DNA from: Lawsonibacter faecis
GTDB taxonomy: Bacteria > Bacillota > Clostridia > Oscillospirales > Oscillospiraceae
Length of the DNA stretch: 64,000 nt
Direction: 5' to 3'
NCBI RefSeq assembly: GCF_014287675.1
Contig: NZ_JACOPQ010000003.1
Location: 124,001-188,000, forward strand
Part shown: one piece after another, positions 25,295 through 34,137 of the stretch
Layout of the letters: each line of letters opens with the position of its first letter
How positions within the stretch are numbered: position 1 is the stretch's first letter
The notes under the pieces: generated by a model
What the model was told of the DNA's origin: nothing
What the model saw: only the letters and a program-made list of their open reading frames with translations
Database searches by the model: none
Position numbers and translations under genes: made by a program

Positions 25295-28249
25295 ATGAAA
25301 AAAGCGAGACTTTTCCGCGGCCTCGCGGCGGTCATGGCATTTCTGCTGCTGGTCACCGTCGCAGGCTCCACCATCATGTTTGAGAATTCCGGCATGATTA
25401 ATCAGGCGCTGAACATCTCCACCAGCACGCTGGTGAACACCGGGGAGGACACTGGGGCCAACACCCTGGTCTACCCCAACGAGTACGGCACGGACATCGC
25501 CAACAAGCAGACCGCCCTCATGGTGGAGATGGCCGCCGCCGCCGAGAACGTCACCCAGGCGGAGGAGGGGGCCGTCCTCCTCACCAACAGCGGCGGCGCG
25601 CTCCCCCTCTCTGAGACCGACCGGGTGACCGTCTTCGGCAACGGCTCCTATAACTCCAAATACAACAAGAAGAAGGACGCCTCCACCGTGGACGCCATCC
25701 CCACCATGACCTTCAACGCCGCCATGCAGAAGGTCTTCGGGGAGGATAACGTAAACCTCGCCCTGGCGGAGAACGTCTACAAGGACCTGACCGCCACCAC
25801 CAACAAGGAGGTCGTGGAGGCTCCCCTCAGCGATATTACCCCCTACGAGGCCTCCTGGAAGAACGACTACAACGATGCGGCCGTCGTGGTGCTCACCCGC
25901 TGGGGCTCCGAGGACGGCGAGACCGCCATGTACGCCGCCGACGGCTCCCGCTACCTGGGACTCCAGACCAACGAGAAGGACCTGCTGGGCTACCTCAGGG
26001 GGCTCAAGGGGAGCGTGTTTGAAAAGCTCATAGTGGTCATCAACGCCGACCAGATGATGGAGCTGGGGTGGCTGGACGAGTACGGCGTGGACGCCTGCGT
26101 CCTGGCGGGCATTCCGGGCACCCAGGGGTTTGAGGGTGTGGCCAACATTCTGGCGGGCAGGGTGAGCCCCTCCGGCCACCTGGTGGACACCTACGCCGCC
26201 AACTCCCTCTCCGCCCCCGCCACGGTCTACGCCGCCGACAACACCCCCACCTGGGGCAATGCCGACGCCGTCACCGCCGCCTGCACCGACAACAACTCGG
26301 GCGGCGACCAGATCAACTACTACACCATCTACGCCGAGGGCATCTACGTGGGATACAAGTACTACGAAACCCGCTATGAGGACGCCGTCCTGGGCAGGGG
26401 CAACGCCTCCGGCTCCGCCGGCTCCTCCACCGGGAGCGGCTGGAGCTACGGCGACGAGGTGGTCTTTACCTTCGGCCACGGCCTGAGCTACACCACCTTC
26501 GACCAGGAGCTCCTCGGCGTGAGCTACAACGCCGACACCGACAACTATGAAGTCCAGGTGAAGGTCACCAACACCGGCTCCGCCGCCGGCCGGTCCGTGG
26601 TCCAGGTCTACGCCCAGACGCCCTACGGCGACTACGAGAAGGAAAACGGCGTGGAGAAGTCCGCCGTCCAGGTGGTGGGCTTTGAGAAGACCGGCACCCT
26701 CCAGCCCGGCGAGAGCGCCACCGTCACCGCCGAGGTCCGGCGCTACATGCTGGCCAGCTACGATTCCAAGGGCGCGGCCGGGTACATCCTCAGCGCCGGG
26801 GACTACTACCTCGCCATCGGCGACGACGCCCACGACGCGCTGAACAACATCCTGGCCGCCAAGGGCTATACCACAGCCGACGGCATGGACTGCGACGGCG
26901 ACGCCGCCAAGACCCACGCCTGGAACCAGGCCGGGCTGGACGCGGAGTCCTACAAAATGTCCCGGTACGATGCCGGCGTGGAGGTCACCAACCAGTTCGA
27001 CTTCGCGGATCTGAACCACTACGGCGTGGACTTCACCTACCTCTCCCGCAGCGACTGGGAGGGGACTTACCCCGCCGCCGTTCAGGTGGTGGACGCCACG
27101 GAGGAGATGATGGCGGAGCTGGACACCGACTGGTACGAGACCCCCGCCGATGCTCCCGCCGTCTCCGACTTCACCCAGGGCTCCGACGTGACGCTGACCT
27201 TCGCCACCATGAAGGACGTGGCCTGGGAGGACGACGAGGTGTGGAACCAGTTCATCGACCAGCTCACCGTCGCCGACATGCTCTCCCTGGTGGCGGACTC
27301 CAACGGCAGCGCCGCCATCGAGCGGGTGGCCATGCCCTCCGCCGCCCGGGGCGACGACGGCGTGTGCATTCAGCAGGGCAGCCTGAAGGCCACCGGCCAG
27401 AGCGGCATGTCCTGGGTGTCCGAGGTGATGACCGCCCGGACATGGAACACAGAGCGCTTTGAGGCCAGGGGCCACATGCTGGGCGTGGAGGCCGCCTTCT
27501 GTGAGCTCAACGAGCTCTGGTACGGCGGCGGCAACGTCCACCGCACTCCCTTCGGCGGCCGGAATATGCAGTACTACTCCGAGGACGGCAACTTCGGCTA
27601 CATCGTGGGCGCCCACGAGGCCAAGGCCATGCAGGAGGTCGGCATCATCTACGGCATCAAGCACTTCGCCCTCAACGACCAGGAAGCCCACAGGGAGAGC
27701 CTCTCCACCTTCGCCACCGAGCAGACCATCCGTGAGAACTACCTGCGCGCCTTCGAGGGGGCCTTCTGCGAGGGCGGTGCCCTTGGCACCATGACCGGCT
27801 TCAACCGCATCGGCCTCCAGTACGCCGCCACCTGCAAAAGCCTGCTCACGTCGGTGCTCAAGACCGAGTGGGCCTTCAAGGGCCACGTGACCACCGACGC
27901 CTTTACCGCCAGCTCCCTCTACAAGACCCACTACCTGGAGGAGCTGGTGGCCGGCATCGACTACACCTGCTGGGACAGCTCCAACATCACATCTGCCATC
28001 CAGGCCGCCATCGACGGCGGGGACGGCTATATCCTGCAGTGCCTGCGCCGGGCCGCCAAATACAATGTCTACGCCGCCAGCCGCTCCGTGTCCGTCAACG
28101 GGCTGAGCAGCTCGTCGGTGGTCGTGACCATCACCCCCTGGTGGCAGACCACCCTGGTGGCCGCCGCCGGCGTGTTCGCGGTCCTGACCGTGGCCTGCGC
28201 CGCCTGCTACGCCGTGCTCGCCGTCAAGGGCGGCAGGCGCCGCGACTGA
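25295..28249 (+). CDS. Membrane-anchored GH3 glycosidase with permuted domain order
   Basis: This 984-residue protein has an N-terminal hydrophobic segment (8-28). The usual GH3 order is reversed: the GH3 C-type alpha/beta domain comes first (about 85-310, GAVLLTNSGGALPL to SPSGHLVDTY), then the Fn3-like domain (390-520, FGHGLSYTTF), then the GH3 N-type barrel (650-905). KHFALNDQE and GHVTTDAF are present. D868 is in the position of the nucleophile, normally in an SDW context. A C-terminal membrane helix (about 945-970) ends in basic residues. Such permuted GH3s are known in gut Clostridia. It is a beta-glucosidase or xylosidase-like enzyme held at the membrane. The ATG at 25295 follows GGAGGTAAGGT. 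Confidence 0.88.
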   Translation: MKKARLFRGLAAVMAFLLLVTVAGSTIMFENSGMINQALNISTSTLVNTGEDTGANTLVYPNEYGTDIANKQTALMVEMAAAAENVTQAEEGAVLLTNSGGALPLSETDRVTVFGNGSYNSKYNKKKDASTVDAIPTMTFNAAMQKVFGEDNVNLALAENVYKDLTATTNKEVVEAPLSDITPYEASWKNDYNDAAVVVLTRWGSEDGETAMYAADGSRYLGLQTNEKDLLGYLRGLKGSVFEKLIVVINADQMMELGWLDEYGVDACVLAGIPGTQGFEGVANILAGRVSPSGHLVDTYAANSLSAPATVYAADNTPTWGNADAVTAACTDNNSGGDQINYYTIYAEGIYVGYKYYETRYEDAVLGRGNASGSAGSSTGSGWSYGDEVVFTFGHGLSYTTFDQELLGVSYNADTDNYEVQVKVTNTGSAAGRSVVQVYAQTPYGDYEKENGVEKSAVQVVGFEKTGTLQPGESATVTAEVRRYMLASYDSKGAAGYILSAGDYYLAIGDDAHDALNNILAAKGYTTADGMDCDGDAAKTHAWNQAGLDAESYKMSRYDAGVEVTNQFDFADLNHYGVDFTYLSRSDWEGTYPAAVQVVDATEEMMAELDTDWYETPADAPAVSDFTQGSDVTLTFATMKDVAWEDDEVWNQFIDQLTVADMLSLVADSNGSAAIERVAMPSAARGDDGVCIQQGSLKATGQSGMSWVSEVMTARTWNTERFEARGHMLGVEAAFCELNELWYGGGNVHRTPFGGRNMQYYSEDGNFGYIVGAHEAKAMQEVGIIYGIKHFALNDQEAHRESLSTFATEQTIRENYLRAFEGAFCEGGALGTMTGFNRIGLQYAATCKSLLTSVLKTEWAFKGHVTTDAFTASSLYKTHYLEELVAGIDYTCWDSSNITSAIQAAIDGGDGYILQCLRRAAKYNVYAASRSVSVNGLSSSSVVVTITPWWQTTLVAAAGVFAVLTVACAACYAVLAVKGGRRRD

Positions 28250-28264
28250 TTGGAGGGTAAAAGC

Positions 28265-28684
28265 ATGAGTAAACTGAATTTGAAGGGCAGGGGGCCGGGC
28301 GCGCTTCTCAGCCTGGGCTGCGCCGCACTGGGCGTCGTGTGCCTTGCCGCCTACTGCGTCTACGGCGCTGTTTTTGACTATTTCGACACCGGCGTGTGCA
28401 TCGCTCTGCTCCTCGCCGCCGCCTGCGCCGGGGTATACGCCCTGGCCGAGGGCAAGCCCCTGGGGGCCCTCAACCTGGTCTCCGCAGCCTGCCTCTCCTT
28501 CGCGCTGGGCCTCTTCTTCCTCAACAGCTTCCCCGTCTGGGCGGACAACCTCAACGGCATCACCATGTACGCCTCCCGGGGCGGGCTGGCCCCCGTCGTC
28601 GCCATCGCGGCGGTCATGCTGGCGTGCATCCTTGCGGAGATTGTCTCCTGCTTCCTGTCCAGGGGAAAGGGGGATGCGAAATGA
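28265..28684 (+). CDS. Four-helix membrane protein of unknown function
   Basis: This 139-residue protein has hydrophobic segments at about 14-38, 43-60, 66-86 and 104-128, with short loops and a basic C-terminus (SRGKGDAK). It begins 15 bp after the GH3 stop, at an ATG behind TTGGAGGG, and its TGA overlaps the ATG of the lipoprotein gene (ATGA). I do not recognise the family. The tight packing implies it works with the GH3 enzyme or the lipoprotein, perhaps as a membrane scaffold. Confidence 0.8.
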   Translation: MSKLNLKGRGPGALLSLGCAALGVVCLAAYCVYGAVFDYFDTGVCIALLLAAACAGVYALAEGKPLGALNLVSAACLSFALGLFFLNSFPVWADNLNGITMYASRGGLAPVVAIAAVMLACILAEIVSCFLSRGKGDAK

Positions 28685-29877
28685 GACGTTCCTCCATCCT
28701 GAAACGGGCCGTGGCGGGCCTCATGGCCGCCGCCCTGTGCCTCTCCTGCTCCGCCTGCGGCAGCTCCGCGGGCAAGTACGCCAAGAGCTACCTGGGCAGC
28801 GTCGGCCAGGTGCTCAGCGCGGTCGCCTCTAAGAGCGGCGGACCCGCCGCCAGCGCCGCCCCCAGCGCCTCCGCCGGCGCGGTAAAGCTGGATACGCCCA
28901 CCCGCTTTACCGTGGACGGGAGCGGCAGCTTCTCCTTCCAGGGCGTGGACGGCGCCAGCTTCTACCTCATCTACTTCTGCGACACCGCCGCCACCGGAGA
29001 CGGGGACGACTACCTCTACGCCAGCAGCCCCATCTATGAGGACGGCTCCGGCAGCTACACCGGTCAATTCTCCGACCTCTTCCAGGCCGCCTACGGCGAG
29101 TATCTGGTCAAGGTCTTCGCCTTCCCGGATCTGACCGACGCGTCCTTGGAGATGTCCGGCGCTGCCACCGCCTCCTATACCTACACCGGCGCCCAGAGCG
29201 ACCCGGTCATCGACTACTTCTGGGACACCAACGGCGGCGCCTTTGAGGCCGTCCTCACCAACGTGGCGGACTACACCTACCAGGCCTACCCCGACGCGGT
29301 GGAGCTGACCTTCACTAACACCGGGGACCCCGCCGACGTGGTCGCCGCCACCCTGGAGGGCGTCAGCGAGTCCAACACCGCCCTCACCGTTGACGGCCTC
29401 ACCAGGGGCGGCACCTACCGCATCACCGCCGTCTCCCGGAGCGGCAGCCCCTACGTCACCAACGCCGAGTCCGCCGCCGTGACGGTGTCCGAGGGCGTGA
29501 CCCTGGGCGACGTCAACGTTCTCTCCGAAAACTACACCTGGAGCGACGGCTGGGCCTCCTTCCCCCGCCTGACGCCCGCCTTCGACCTGAACGGCGGCAG
29601 CGCGGGCACTCTCTCGGGCCGCCAGGGGGCCATGACCGCCGAGGCGGAGGCCGTGCCCGCGGCGGCCAATGCCGGGTGCGACTACTCCTATACCATCCGC
29701 ATCGACTTCGGCGGCTTCGCCATGGACGGCGCCCTGGACCTGAAGAGCGACGGCACCCTGGAGTTCACCGAGAGCGGCGCGGGCCCCATCGCAGCCGGCG
29801 CCATCACCGGAAGCTGGGTGGACAACGGCGACGGCACCGCCACCCTCAGCTACGCGCCCGCCGATATCAAATCCTGA
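28681..29877 (+). CDS. Lipoprotein with Fn3-like domains
   Basis: This 398-residue exported lipoprotein has a signal sequence ending in a lipobox (LSCSAC, lipidated Cys near residue 24), an Ala/Ser linker, and two beta-rich regions (about 70-160 and 180-280) that resemble Fn3 modules. A C-terminal lipocalin-like or beta-sheet region includes SDGTLEFTESG and ends DNGDGTATLSY. No catalytic motif was found. As the last gene of the GH3 operon it may bind glycan or a surface ligand. The ATG at 28681 overlaps the preceding stop. Confidence 0.8.
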   Translation: MRRSSILKRAVAGLMAAALCLSCSACGSSAGKYAKSYLGSVGQVLSAVASKSGGPAASAAPSASAGAVKLDTPTRFTVDGSGSFSFQGVDGASFYLIYFCDTAATGDGDDYLYASSPIYEDGSGSYTGQFSDLFQAAYGEYLVKVFAFPDLTDASLEMSGAATASYTYTGAQSDPVIDYFWDTNGGAFEAVLTNVADYTYQAYPDAVELTFTNTGDPADVVAATLEGVSESNTALTVDGLTRGGTYRITAVSRSGSPYVTNAESAAVTVSEGVTLGDVNVLSENYTWSDGWASFPRLTPAFDLNGGSAGTLSGRQGAMTAEAEAVPAAANAGCDYSYTIRIDFGGFAMDGALDLKSDGTLEFTESGAGPIAAGAITGSWVDNGDGTATLSYAPADIKS

Positions 29878-29904
29878 ACGGGCGCCTCCCCCGCAACTAT
29901 CGGC

Positions 29905-29944
29905 ACGGAAGCCCGGCGAACCAATTGGTTCGCCGGGCTTCCGT
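29905..29944 (+). terminator. Palindromic terminator after the lipoprotein gene
   Basis: A perfect 20-bp inverted repeat (ACGGAAGCCCGGCGAACCAA and its complement) lies 27 bp after the stop. There is no T-run, so processing or Rho-independent termination is uncertain. Confidence 0.55.
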
Positions 29945-29949
29945 CTCTG

Positions 29950-30141
29950 CTGAAACTTTATTTCATCCGCCGGGGCGCGGCCAGCGGCCACTGCCGCAGC
30001 GCCGCCCCTGAGATGGCGGCGCCGGACCCGGCTTTTGAGAAGCTGCGCGGAGAGGCCCCCGGATACCCCATGCCCACCTGGAGCGCCCTGCGCGGCGAAA
30101 TGCCGGATTGGGCGTCCGTTACCGCGCAATACGGGGGATAG
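29950..30141 (+). pseudogene. Possible remnant of a histidine-phosphatase gene
   Basis: An open frame of 63 codons ending in TAG begins LKLYFIRRGAASGH. This closely resembles the N-terminus of histidine (phosphoglycerate-mutase-like) phosphatases (LYFIRHG), with the catalytic His replaced by Arg. There is no start codon or ribosome site, because the frame runs straight out of the preceding terminator. The remainder (PMPTWSALRGEMPDW) matches nothing I know. It is best read as a decayed fragment, or as a chance resemblance. Confidence 0.25.
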
Positions 30142-30183
30142 GCGGTCCCCAGGCGGCATCTGCCCCAGCGGCGCCGAAAGAAT

Positions 30184-30218
30184 GCGGGCGCGGCTTCCTG
30201 AACGGGGGCCGCGCCCGC
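30184..30218 (-). terminator. Stem-loop after the LysR gene
   Basis: GCGGGCGCGGC and its complement (11 bp) enclose a 13-base loop directly beyond the leftward lysR-type stop at 30222. The 3' side of the leftward hairpin has no strong T-run. Confidence 0.45.
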
Positions 30219-30221
30219 GTT

Positions 30222-31184
30222 TCACCGGCCTTCTGCGCACGCGCAGCAGCGCTTTGCCTGCTCCGCCAGCATCTCGATAAACACCTTGAGGTACTGGGGC
30301 TGAAAGGCCTTCTTGTGGTAGAAGGCGATCATCCAGTAGTCCGGAAACTCCCCGTTCACCGGGTAGATGTTCAGCTGGTTGTCGGCTGGCTGGAGCTTGT
30401 TCTGTCGGATCACGTACTGGAGCAGCAGCTCGGAAAACAGGGACGCCCCCAGATCCGCGCCGCAGAGCTGGCTGCGGATGTCCGAGCTGTCCGACTGGAA
30501 AACGACGTTCAGCTTCAGCCCCTGCTGGTCAAGCATATCGGTCAGCAGGTCGAAAAAGCGCTCCTGCGGCGTGTTGAGGATGAAGGGACAGGCCGCAAAG
30601 TCGGCCAGGTCCACGCCGGAGCGGAACCGTTCCTTGCAGGCGGGGTAGCCGCCGGGAAAGAGCTGCTCCAGAAGATGGTCCGATACCGCCAGAAAGACCC
30701 TCTCCCGGCTGAGGGGCTTAACCTCAATCTCAGGCGAGTTGATGGCGCCGGTGCCCACCGCCAGGTCCAGATAGCCGCACAGCAGGCGGTTTTCCAAGTT
30801 GTCGGTGACGTTGTTCTGGACGATGATCTCAATGTTGGGATAGAGCTTTCTGTACTGCGTCAGCACCGGCGGAAGGAGAATGCTGGAGCGGGACCAGGTG
30901 ATGCCGAGGTTGATTTTTCCGCCAAAATTGAAATTCTCCTCGCTGAGCTGGCTGCGCAGGTTGTCCTCCAGGCGCTTTATCTGCCGCAGGGTCTGCGCAA
31001 GCAGCTCCCCGGCGGGGGTGAGGGACAGCTTCGGACGGCGGTTGAAGAGGCGGGTGCTGTACGCTTCCTCCAGCCGCTTGATGTGGTTGCTCATGCACTG
31101 CTGGGAGATAAACGCCTTTTGGGCCGCCCTGGTGATGTTGAGTTCCTCCGCGACCATGAGAAAGTACAGTTGATTTTCCTGCAT
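30222..31184 (-). CDS. LysR-family transcriptional regulator
   Basis: This 320-residue protein has an N-terminal winged helix (about 1-60, NITRAAQKAFISQQCMSNHIKRLE) and a periplasmic-binding-like effector domain (90-300). It lies 55 bp downstream of the PF06684-type gene on the same strand and is probably co-transcribed with it. The shared divergent region upstream (31813-32168) has two identical ACAAC-N6-GTTGT palindromes at about -65 of each promoter, the classical LysR recognition position. This regulator is therefore the likely controller of both arms. The ATG at 31184 follows GGAGGTGGG. Confidence 0.93.
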   Translation of the reverse strand: MQENQLYFLMVAEELNITRAAQKAFISQQCMSNHIKRLEEAYSTRLFNRRPKLSLTPAGELLAQTLRQIKRLEDNLRSQLSEENFNFGGKINLGITWSRSSILLPPVLTQYRKLYPNIEIIVQNNVTDNLENRLLCGYLDLAVGTGAINSPEIEVKPLSRERVFLAVSDHLLEQLFPGGYPACKERFRSGVDLADFAACPFILNTPQERFFDLLTDMLDQQGLKLNVVFQSDSSDIRSQLCGADLGASLFSELLLQYVIRQNKLQPADNQLNIYPVNGEFPDYWMIAFYHKKAFQPQYLKVFIEMLAEQAKRCCACAEGR

Positions 31185-31239
31185 AACCCACCTCCGCCTC
31201 TATGTTACTACACCGGGGCAGCCCTGCAAAGGGCTCCTC

Positions 31240-31812
31240 TTACCGTATGCCGTCCCCCACGATGTCGTCCTTGCTCAGGCCCCCCAGCCGGGAGAGGGGC
31301 CGCCCGCCGCACCCGAAGGCGGCGACGACCACGATTTCGTCCCCGGCGGGTGCGTCGGGGATCTGCACCGTCATGGCGTCGAAGTGAGAGCGCACCAGAT
31401 TGGCCTCCCGGTGGACCAGCGGCACGGTGAGCACCGCCCCCGGCCCGCCCCGGGTGATGGTGGAGGGGATGATGGTCTTGCAGGGATAGCCCAGCGTGGT
31501 CCGGATCGCGTTGCCGAAGCGCACATGGTTCATGGCCGCGCCGTGCTCCAGCTCGCAGTCCGCCCCCACGACGGCCCCTTTCCCGAAGGACTCTATCTGC
31601 TCCCGGCCGAATTCCTCCACGGCGATGCCGGTCAGTCTGCACCCCAGCTCATGGCCGAAGTCGATATACGCCTGCACATCCTCCACGTACGTTCCGGGAT
31701 GGGGGTCCCTGACCACGGCCATCACCGCGATTTTCCCCACCTGCCGCTGCAGATGCACGCCGCCCTCCATGAAGCTCCGCTCCCGGATGGTGACTATTTT
31801 TCTGATATCCAT
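31240..31812 (-). CDS. PF06684 (amino acid synthesis) family protein
   Basis: This 190-residue cytosolic protein begins MDIRKIVTIRERSF. It contains PHPGTYVEDV, GKGAVVG, the EHGAAMNHVRFGNAIRTTL segment and a GDEIVVVAAFGCGG C-terminal motif, as in the family annotated as amino acid synthesis (formerly DUF1185). The reaction is not known to me. The start is the ATG at 31812 behind GAGGAGGAT. Longer upstream in-frame starts lack a ribosome site. It is transcribed away from the dehydrogenase gene, with which it shares a control region. Confidence 0.85.
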   Translation of the reverse strand: MDIRKIVTIRERSFMEGGVHLQRQVGKIAVMAVVRDPHPGTYVEDVQAYIDFGHELGCRLTGIAVEEFGREQIESFGKGAVVGADCELEHGAAMNHVRFGNAIRTTLGYPCKTIIPSTITRGGPGAVLTVPLVHREANLVRSHFDAMTVQIPDAPAGDEIVVVAAFGCGGRPLSRLGGLSKDDIVGDGIR

Positions 31813-31862
31813 AATCGGAACATCCTCCTCGCCGTCTTTTTTTACGGAAGCCCTGCCTCGTA

Positions 31863-31929
31863 AGATTAGCACATCTCCTTCCGGATGTGAAACAGAGAGT
31901 CGGAGCCGCATCCACAACACAGAGGTTGT
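31863..31929 (-). promoter_or_regulatory. Promoter and LysR-type site of the PF06684 gene
   Basis: Read leftward, TTCACA (31891-31886), 17 bp, TAATCT (31868-31863). An ACAAC-N6-GTTGT palindrome (31914-31929) is centred about 65 bp upstream of the predicted start point (about 31856), where LysR proteins bind to activate. Confidence 0.65.
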
Positions 31930-32027
31930 GATTTTGTTCCGGTCTCCGTTTCATCGGCCGTGTCCGGCATCCATATGGGCAACGCCTGGACGCGTCCCCC
32001 ATCTCAGGCCCGCTCTCCGCACCCCGG

Positions 32028-32094
32028 ACAACAATTATGTTGTACGCATGGCGCCATATAGCTGTTTTACACCAAAATCATTCTGTTTTATGAT
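32028..32094 (+). promoter_or_regulatory. Promoter and LysR-type site of the dehydrogenase-permease operon
   Basis: TTTACA (32066-32071), 17 bp, TATGAT (32089-32094). A second ACAAC-N6-GTTGT palindrome (32028-32043) is centred about 65 bp upstream of the predicted start (about 32101). This is the same geometry as on the opposite strand. Confidence 0.7.
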
Positions 32095-32168
32095 ATCTCC
32101 GTCAACAGGTCGCACAAATCTGCAGGCTCGTGGGAAGCCCTGTCCTATGAGTAAAGGAGATGCACGGA

Positions 32169-33062
32169 ATGGAGACTGTTGGTTTCATCGGAATCGGCAC
32201 AATGGGAATACGGATGGCGGCGCGGCTCCTGCAGGCGGGCTATCCCCTGCGCGCCTACGACGTTCTGCCCGAGGCGCTGAGCAACGTGGAGGCCCTGGGC
32301 GCGGTGGCCTGCTACAGCCCCAGAGAGGCCGCCCAGGGCAGCGACGTCATGATCACCATCGTACCCAACTCAAACGATGTGGAGGACGCGGTGCTGGGCA
32401 CGGGCGGCATCATCGAGGGGACCCACCCGGGCCAGATCTACATCGACATGAGCAGCGCCTCCCCCTCCAGCACCCGGAAGATCGCCTCGGCGCTGGAAGA
32501 GCGGGGCGTCCATATGCTGGACGCCCCCGTCAGCGGCGGGCCGATTGGCGCGGAGAAAGGGACCCTCAGCATCCTGGTCGGCGGCGAAGAGGACGTCCTT
32601 GCACAGGTCCTCCCTCTCCTCCGGACGCTGGGGGACAGAGACAAGATCATCCACGCCGGCGGGCACGGCGCCGGCCACACGGCGAAGGCGGTCAACAATC
32701 TGCTCTTCGGCGCCACCATGATCGCCACCTGCCAGGCCCTGGAGCTGGGCGTCAAGGCCGGCATCCCGGCGGATGTCATGGTCAGGGTCATCACAAGCAG
32801 CTCCGGGTCCAGCTACTCCATCCGCAAGCTGGCCGACTACGCCCTCGCCGGCAGGGTGGAGCCCGGCTTTACCATCAAGCTGCTGGCCAAGGATATGGGG
32901 ATCGCCTCCGCTCTGGCCGAGGAGGAGCAGGTGGATGTGGACGTCTGCGAGAGAAGCCGGGCATACTTCCTGGCGGCCATGGACAGGGGCTGGGGCGGCT
33001 TCGATAATACCAAAATTCTCTCCCTCTTCGAGGAGTCCGGCGGCGCACAGGTGCGGCTTTGA
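32169..33062 (+). CDS. 3-hydroxyisobutyrate-dehydrogenase-family NAD(P) oxidoreductase
   Basis: This 297-residue beta-hydroxyacid dehydrogenase has an N-terminal Rossmann motif GFIGIGTMG, the substrate-binding DAPVSGGPIGAEKGTLSI, and KAVNN holding the catalytic Lys. The C-terminal domain is all-helical. Family members oxidise 3-hydroxyisobutyrate or reduce tartronate semialdehyde, or act on similar acids. The exact substrate cannot be read here. The start chosen is the ATG at 32169, nine bases after AAAGGAG. An ATG three codons upstream directly abuts that site. It is followed by an AEC permease, suggesting transport and oxidation of a hydroxy acid. Confidence 0.92.
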   Translation: METVGFIGIGTMGIRMAARLLQAGYPLRAYDVLPEALSNVEALGAVACYSPREAAQGSDVMITIVPNSNDVEDAVLGTGGIIEGTHPGQIYIDMSSASPSSTRKIASALEERGVHMLDAPVSGGPIGAEKGTLSILVGGEEDVLAQVLPLLRTLGDRDKIIHAGGHGAGHTAKAVNNLLFGATMIATCQALELGVKAGIPADVMVRVITSSSGSSYSIRKLADYALAGRVEPGFTIKLLAKDMGIASALAEEEQVDVDVCERSRAYFLAAMDRGWGGFDNTKILSLFEESGGAQVRL

Positions 33063-33137
33063 CGTTTAAGGGCATTCTGCACGGCTTCCCCCTGTGCCCC
33101 GCCAATTCCGGGTACAGCGCTTTCCCTCCCCCTCTCC

Positions 33138-33172
33138 GGCCCGGAGGCGGTGTAAGCGGCCGCCTCCGGGCC
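33138..33172 (+). other. Intercistronic stem-loop
   Basis: GGCCCGGAGGCGG and its complement (13 bp) with a 9-base loop lie between the dehydrogenase and permease genes. There is no T-run, so it may tune relative expression or protect the upstream message rather than end transcription. Confidence 0.5.
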
Positions 33173-33196
33173 CATCACTCAAGGCGGTAACGGGAT

Positions 33197-34108
33197 ATGA
33201 CGGAGCATTTTTGGATGATGGCAGGCATACAGGCGGCGCAGCTTTTTTGCCTTGCCGCTGGATTTGTGCTGCGGAAAATGGGAATTGTCACCGACCCGCT
33301 CCGCGACGGGCTCTCCGTCCTGATGCTGGACCTCTTCCTCCCCTGCATGACCCTGAGCTCGTTCCCCCAGGAGCTGCGCAGCGGCCAGGCGGCGTCGGTG
33401 CTGCTCACCGTCGGCGTCTCGGCGGCGCTGTGCGTCCTCTGCCTGGGGCTGGGCAGGCTGCTCTACGGGCGTAAGCCGCCGGCCCGCGGAAAGATTCTGC
33501 GGTACGGGACCATGATCCCCAACGCGGGCTTTGCCGGGCTCTCCGTCATGCAGGACGCCTACGGCGCCATGGGCGTGTTCTACGCGTCCATGTTCGTCAT
33601 CCCCATCCGCGTCTTCCTCTGGAGCTTCGGCGTCGCCCTGTTTACCGGCGTCAGGGGAGCCGGCCGCCTGCGCAACATGCTGCTCAACCCCTGCATCGCG
33701 GCGGTGTACATCGGCGCCGTCCGGATGGTGTTCCGCCTTCCTGTGCCCGGCTTTGTGGACAGCGCCGTCAGTTCCATCGGGAACTGCTGCACCAGTGTGT
33801 CCATGCTCTTTATCGGCGCCGTCCTGGCGGACGCGGACCTGTCCGGCCTCTTCAGCCGGGACATCCTCGGCTTCGCCCTCGTGCGGCTGGCCGTCGTCCC
33901 CGGCATCACCTTCCTGGCCCTGCACTGGCTGCCCCTGGACGGCGCGGTCAAAGCCGCATCCGTCATTCTGATGGGAATGCCCATCGCCACCACCGCCACG
34001 GTGCTGGCCTCACAGTACGGGGCCGACGCCGGATTTGCCTCCCAGTGCATGTTCGTGACCACCCTGCTGAGCATGGTGACCATCCCCCTCTGGGCCGCGC
34101 TGCTGTGA
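33197..34108 (+). CDS. AEC-family transporter
   Basis: This 303-residue protein has about ten hydrophobic segments throughout and belongs to the auxin-efflux-carrier/malonate-type permease family (PF03547). Typical features are the N-terminal LDLFLPCMTLSSF and the C-terminal MGMPIATTATVLASQYG. Relatives carry dicarboxylates, malonate or other organic acids. It probably moves the substrate of the neighbouring dehydrogenase. The ATG at 33197 follows AAGGCGGTAACGGGAT. Same strand and probably the same transcript as the dehydrogenase. Confidence 0.9.
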   Translation: MTEHFWMMAGIQAAQLFCLAAGFVLRKMGIVTDPLRDGLSVLMLDLFLPCMTLSSFPQELRSGQAASVLLTVGVSAALCVLCLGLGRLLYGRKPPARGKILRYGTMIPNAGFAGLSVMQDAYGAMGVFYASMFVIPIRVFLWSFGVALFTGVRGAGRLRNMLLNPCIAAVYIGAVRMVFRLPVPGFVDSAVSSIGNCCTSVSMLFIGAVLADADLSGLFSRDILGFALVRLAVVPGITFLALHWLPLDGAVKAASVILMGMPIATTATVLASQYGADAGFASQCMFVTTLLSMVTIPLWAALL

Positions 34109-34137
34109 CGGCTCTCAAAATTCGGCAAAAATATTGT

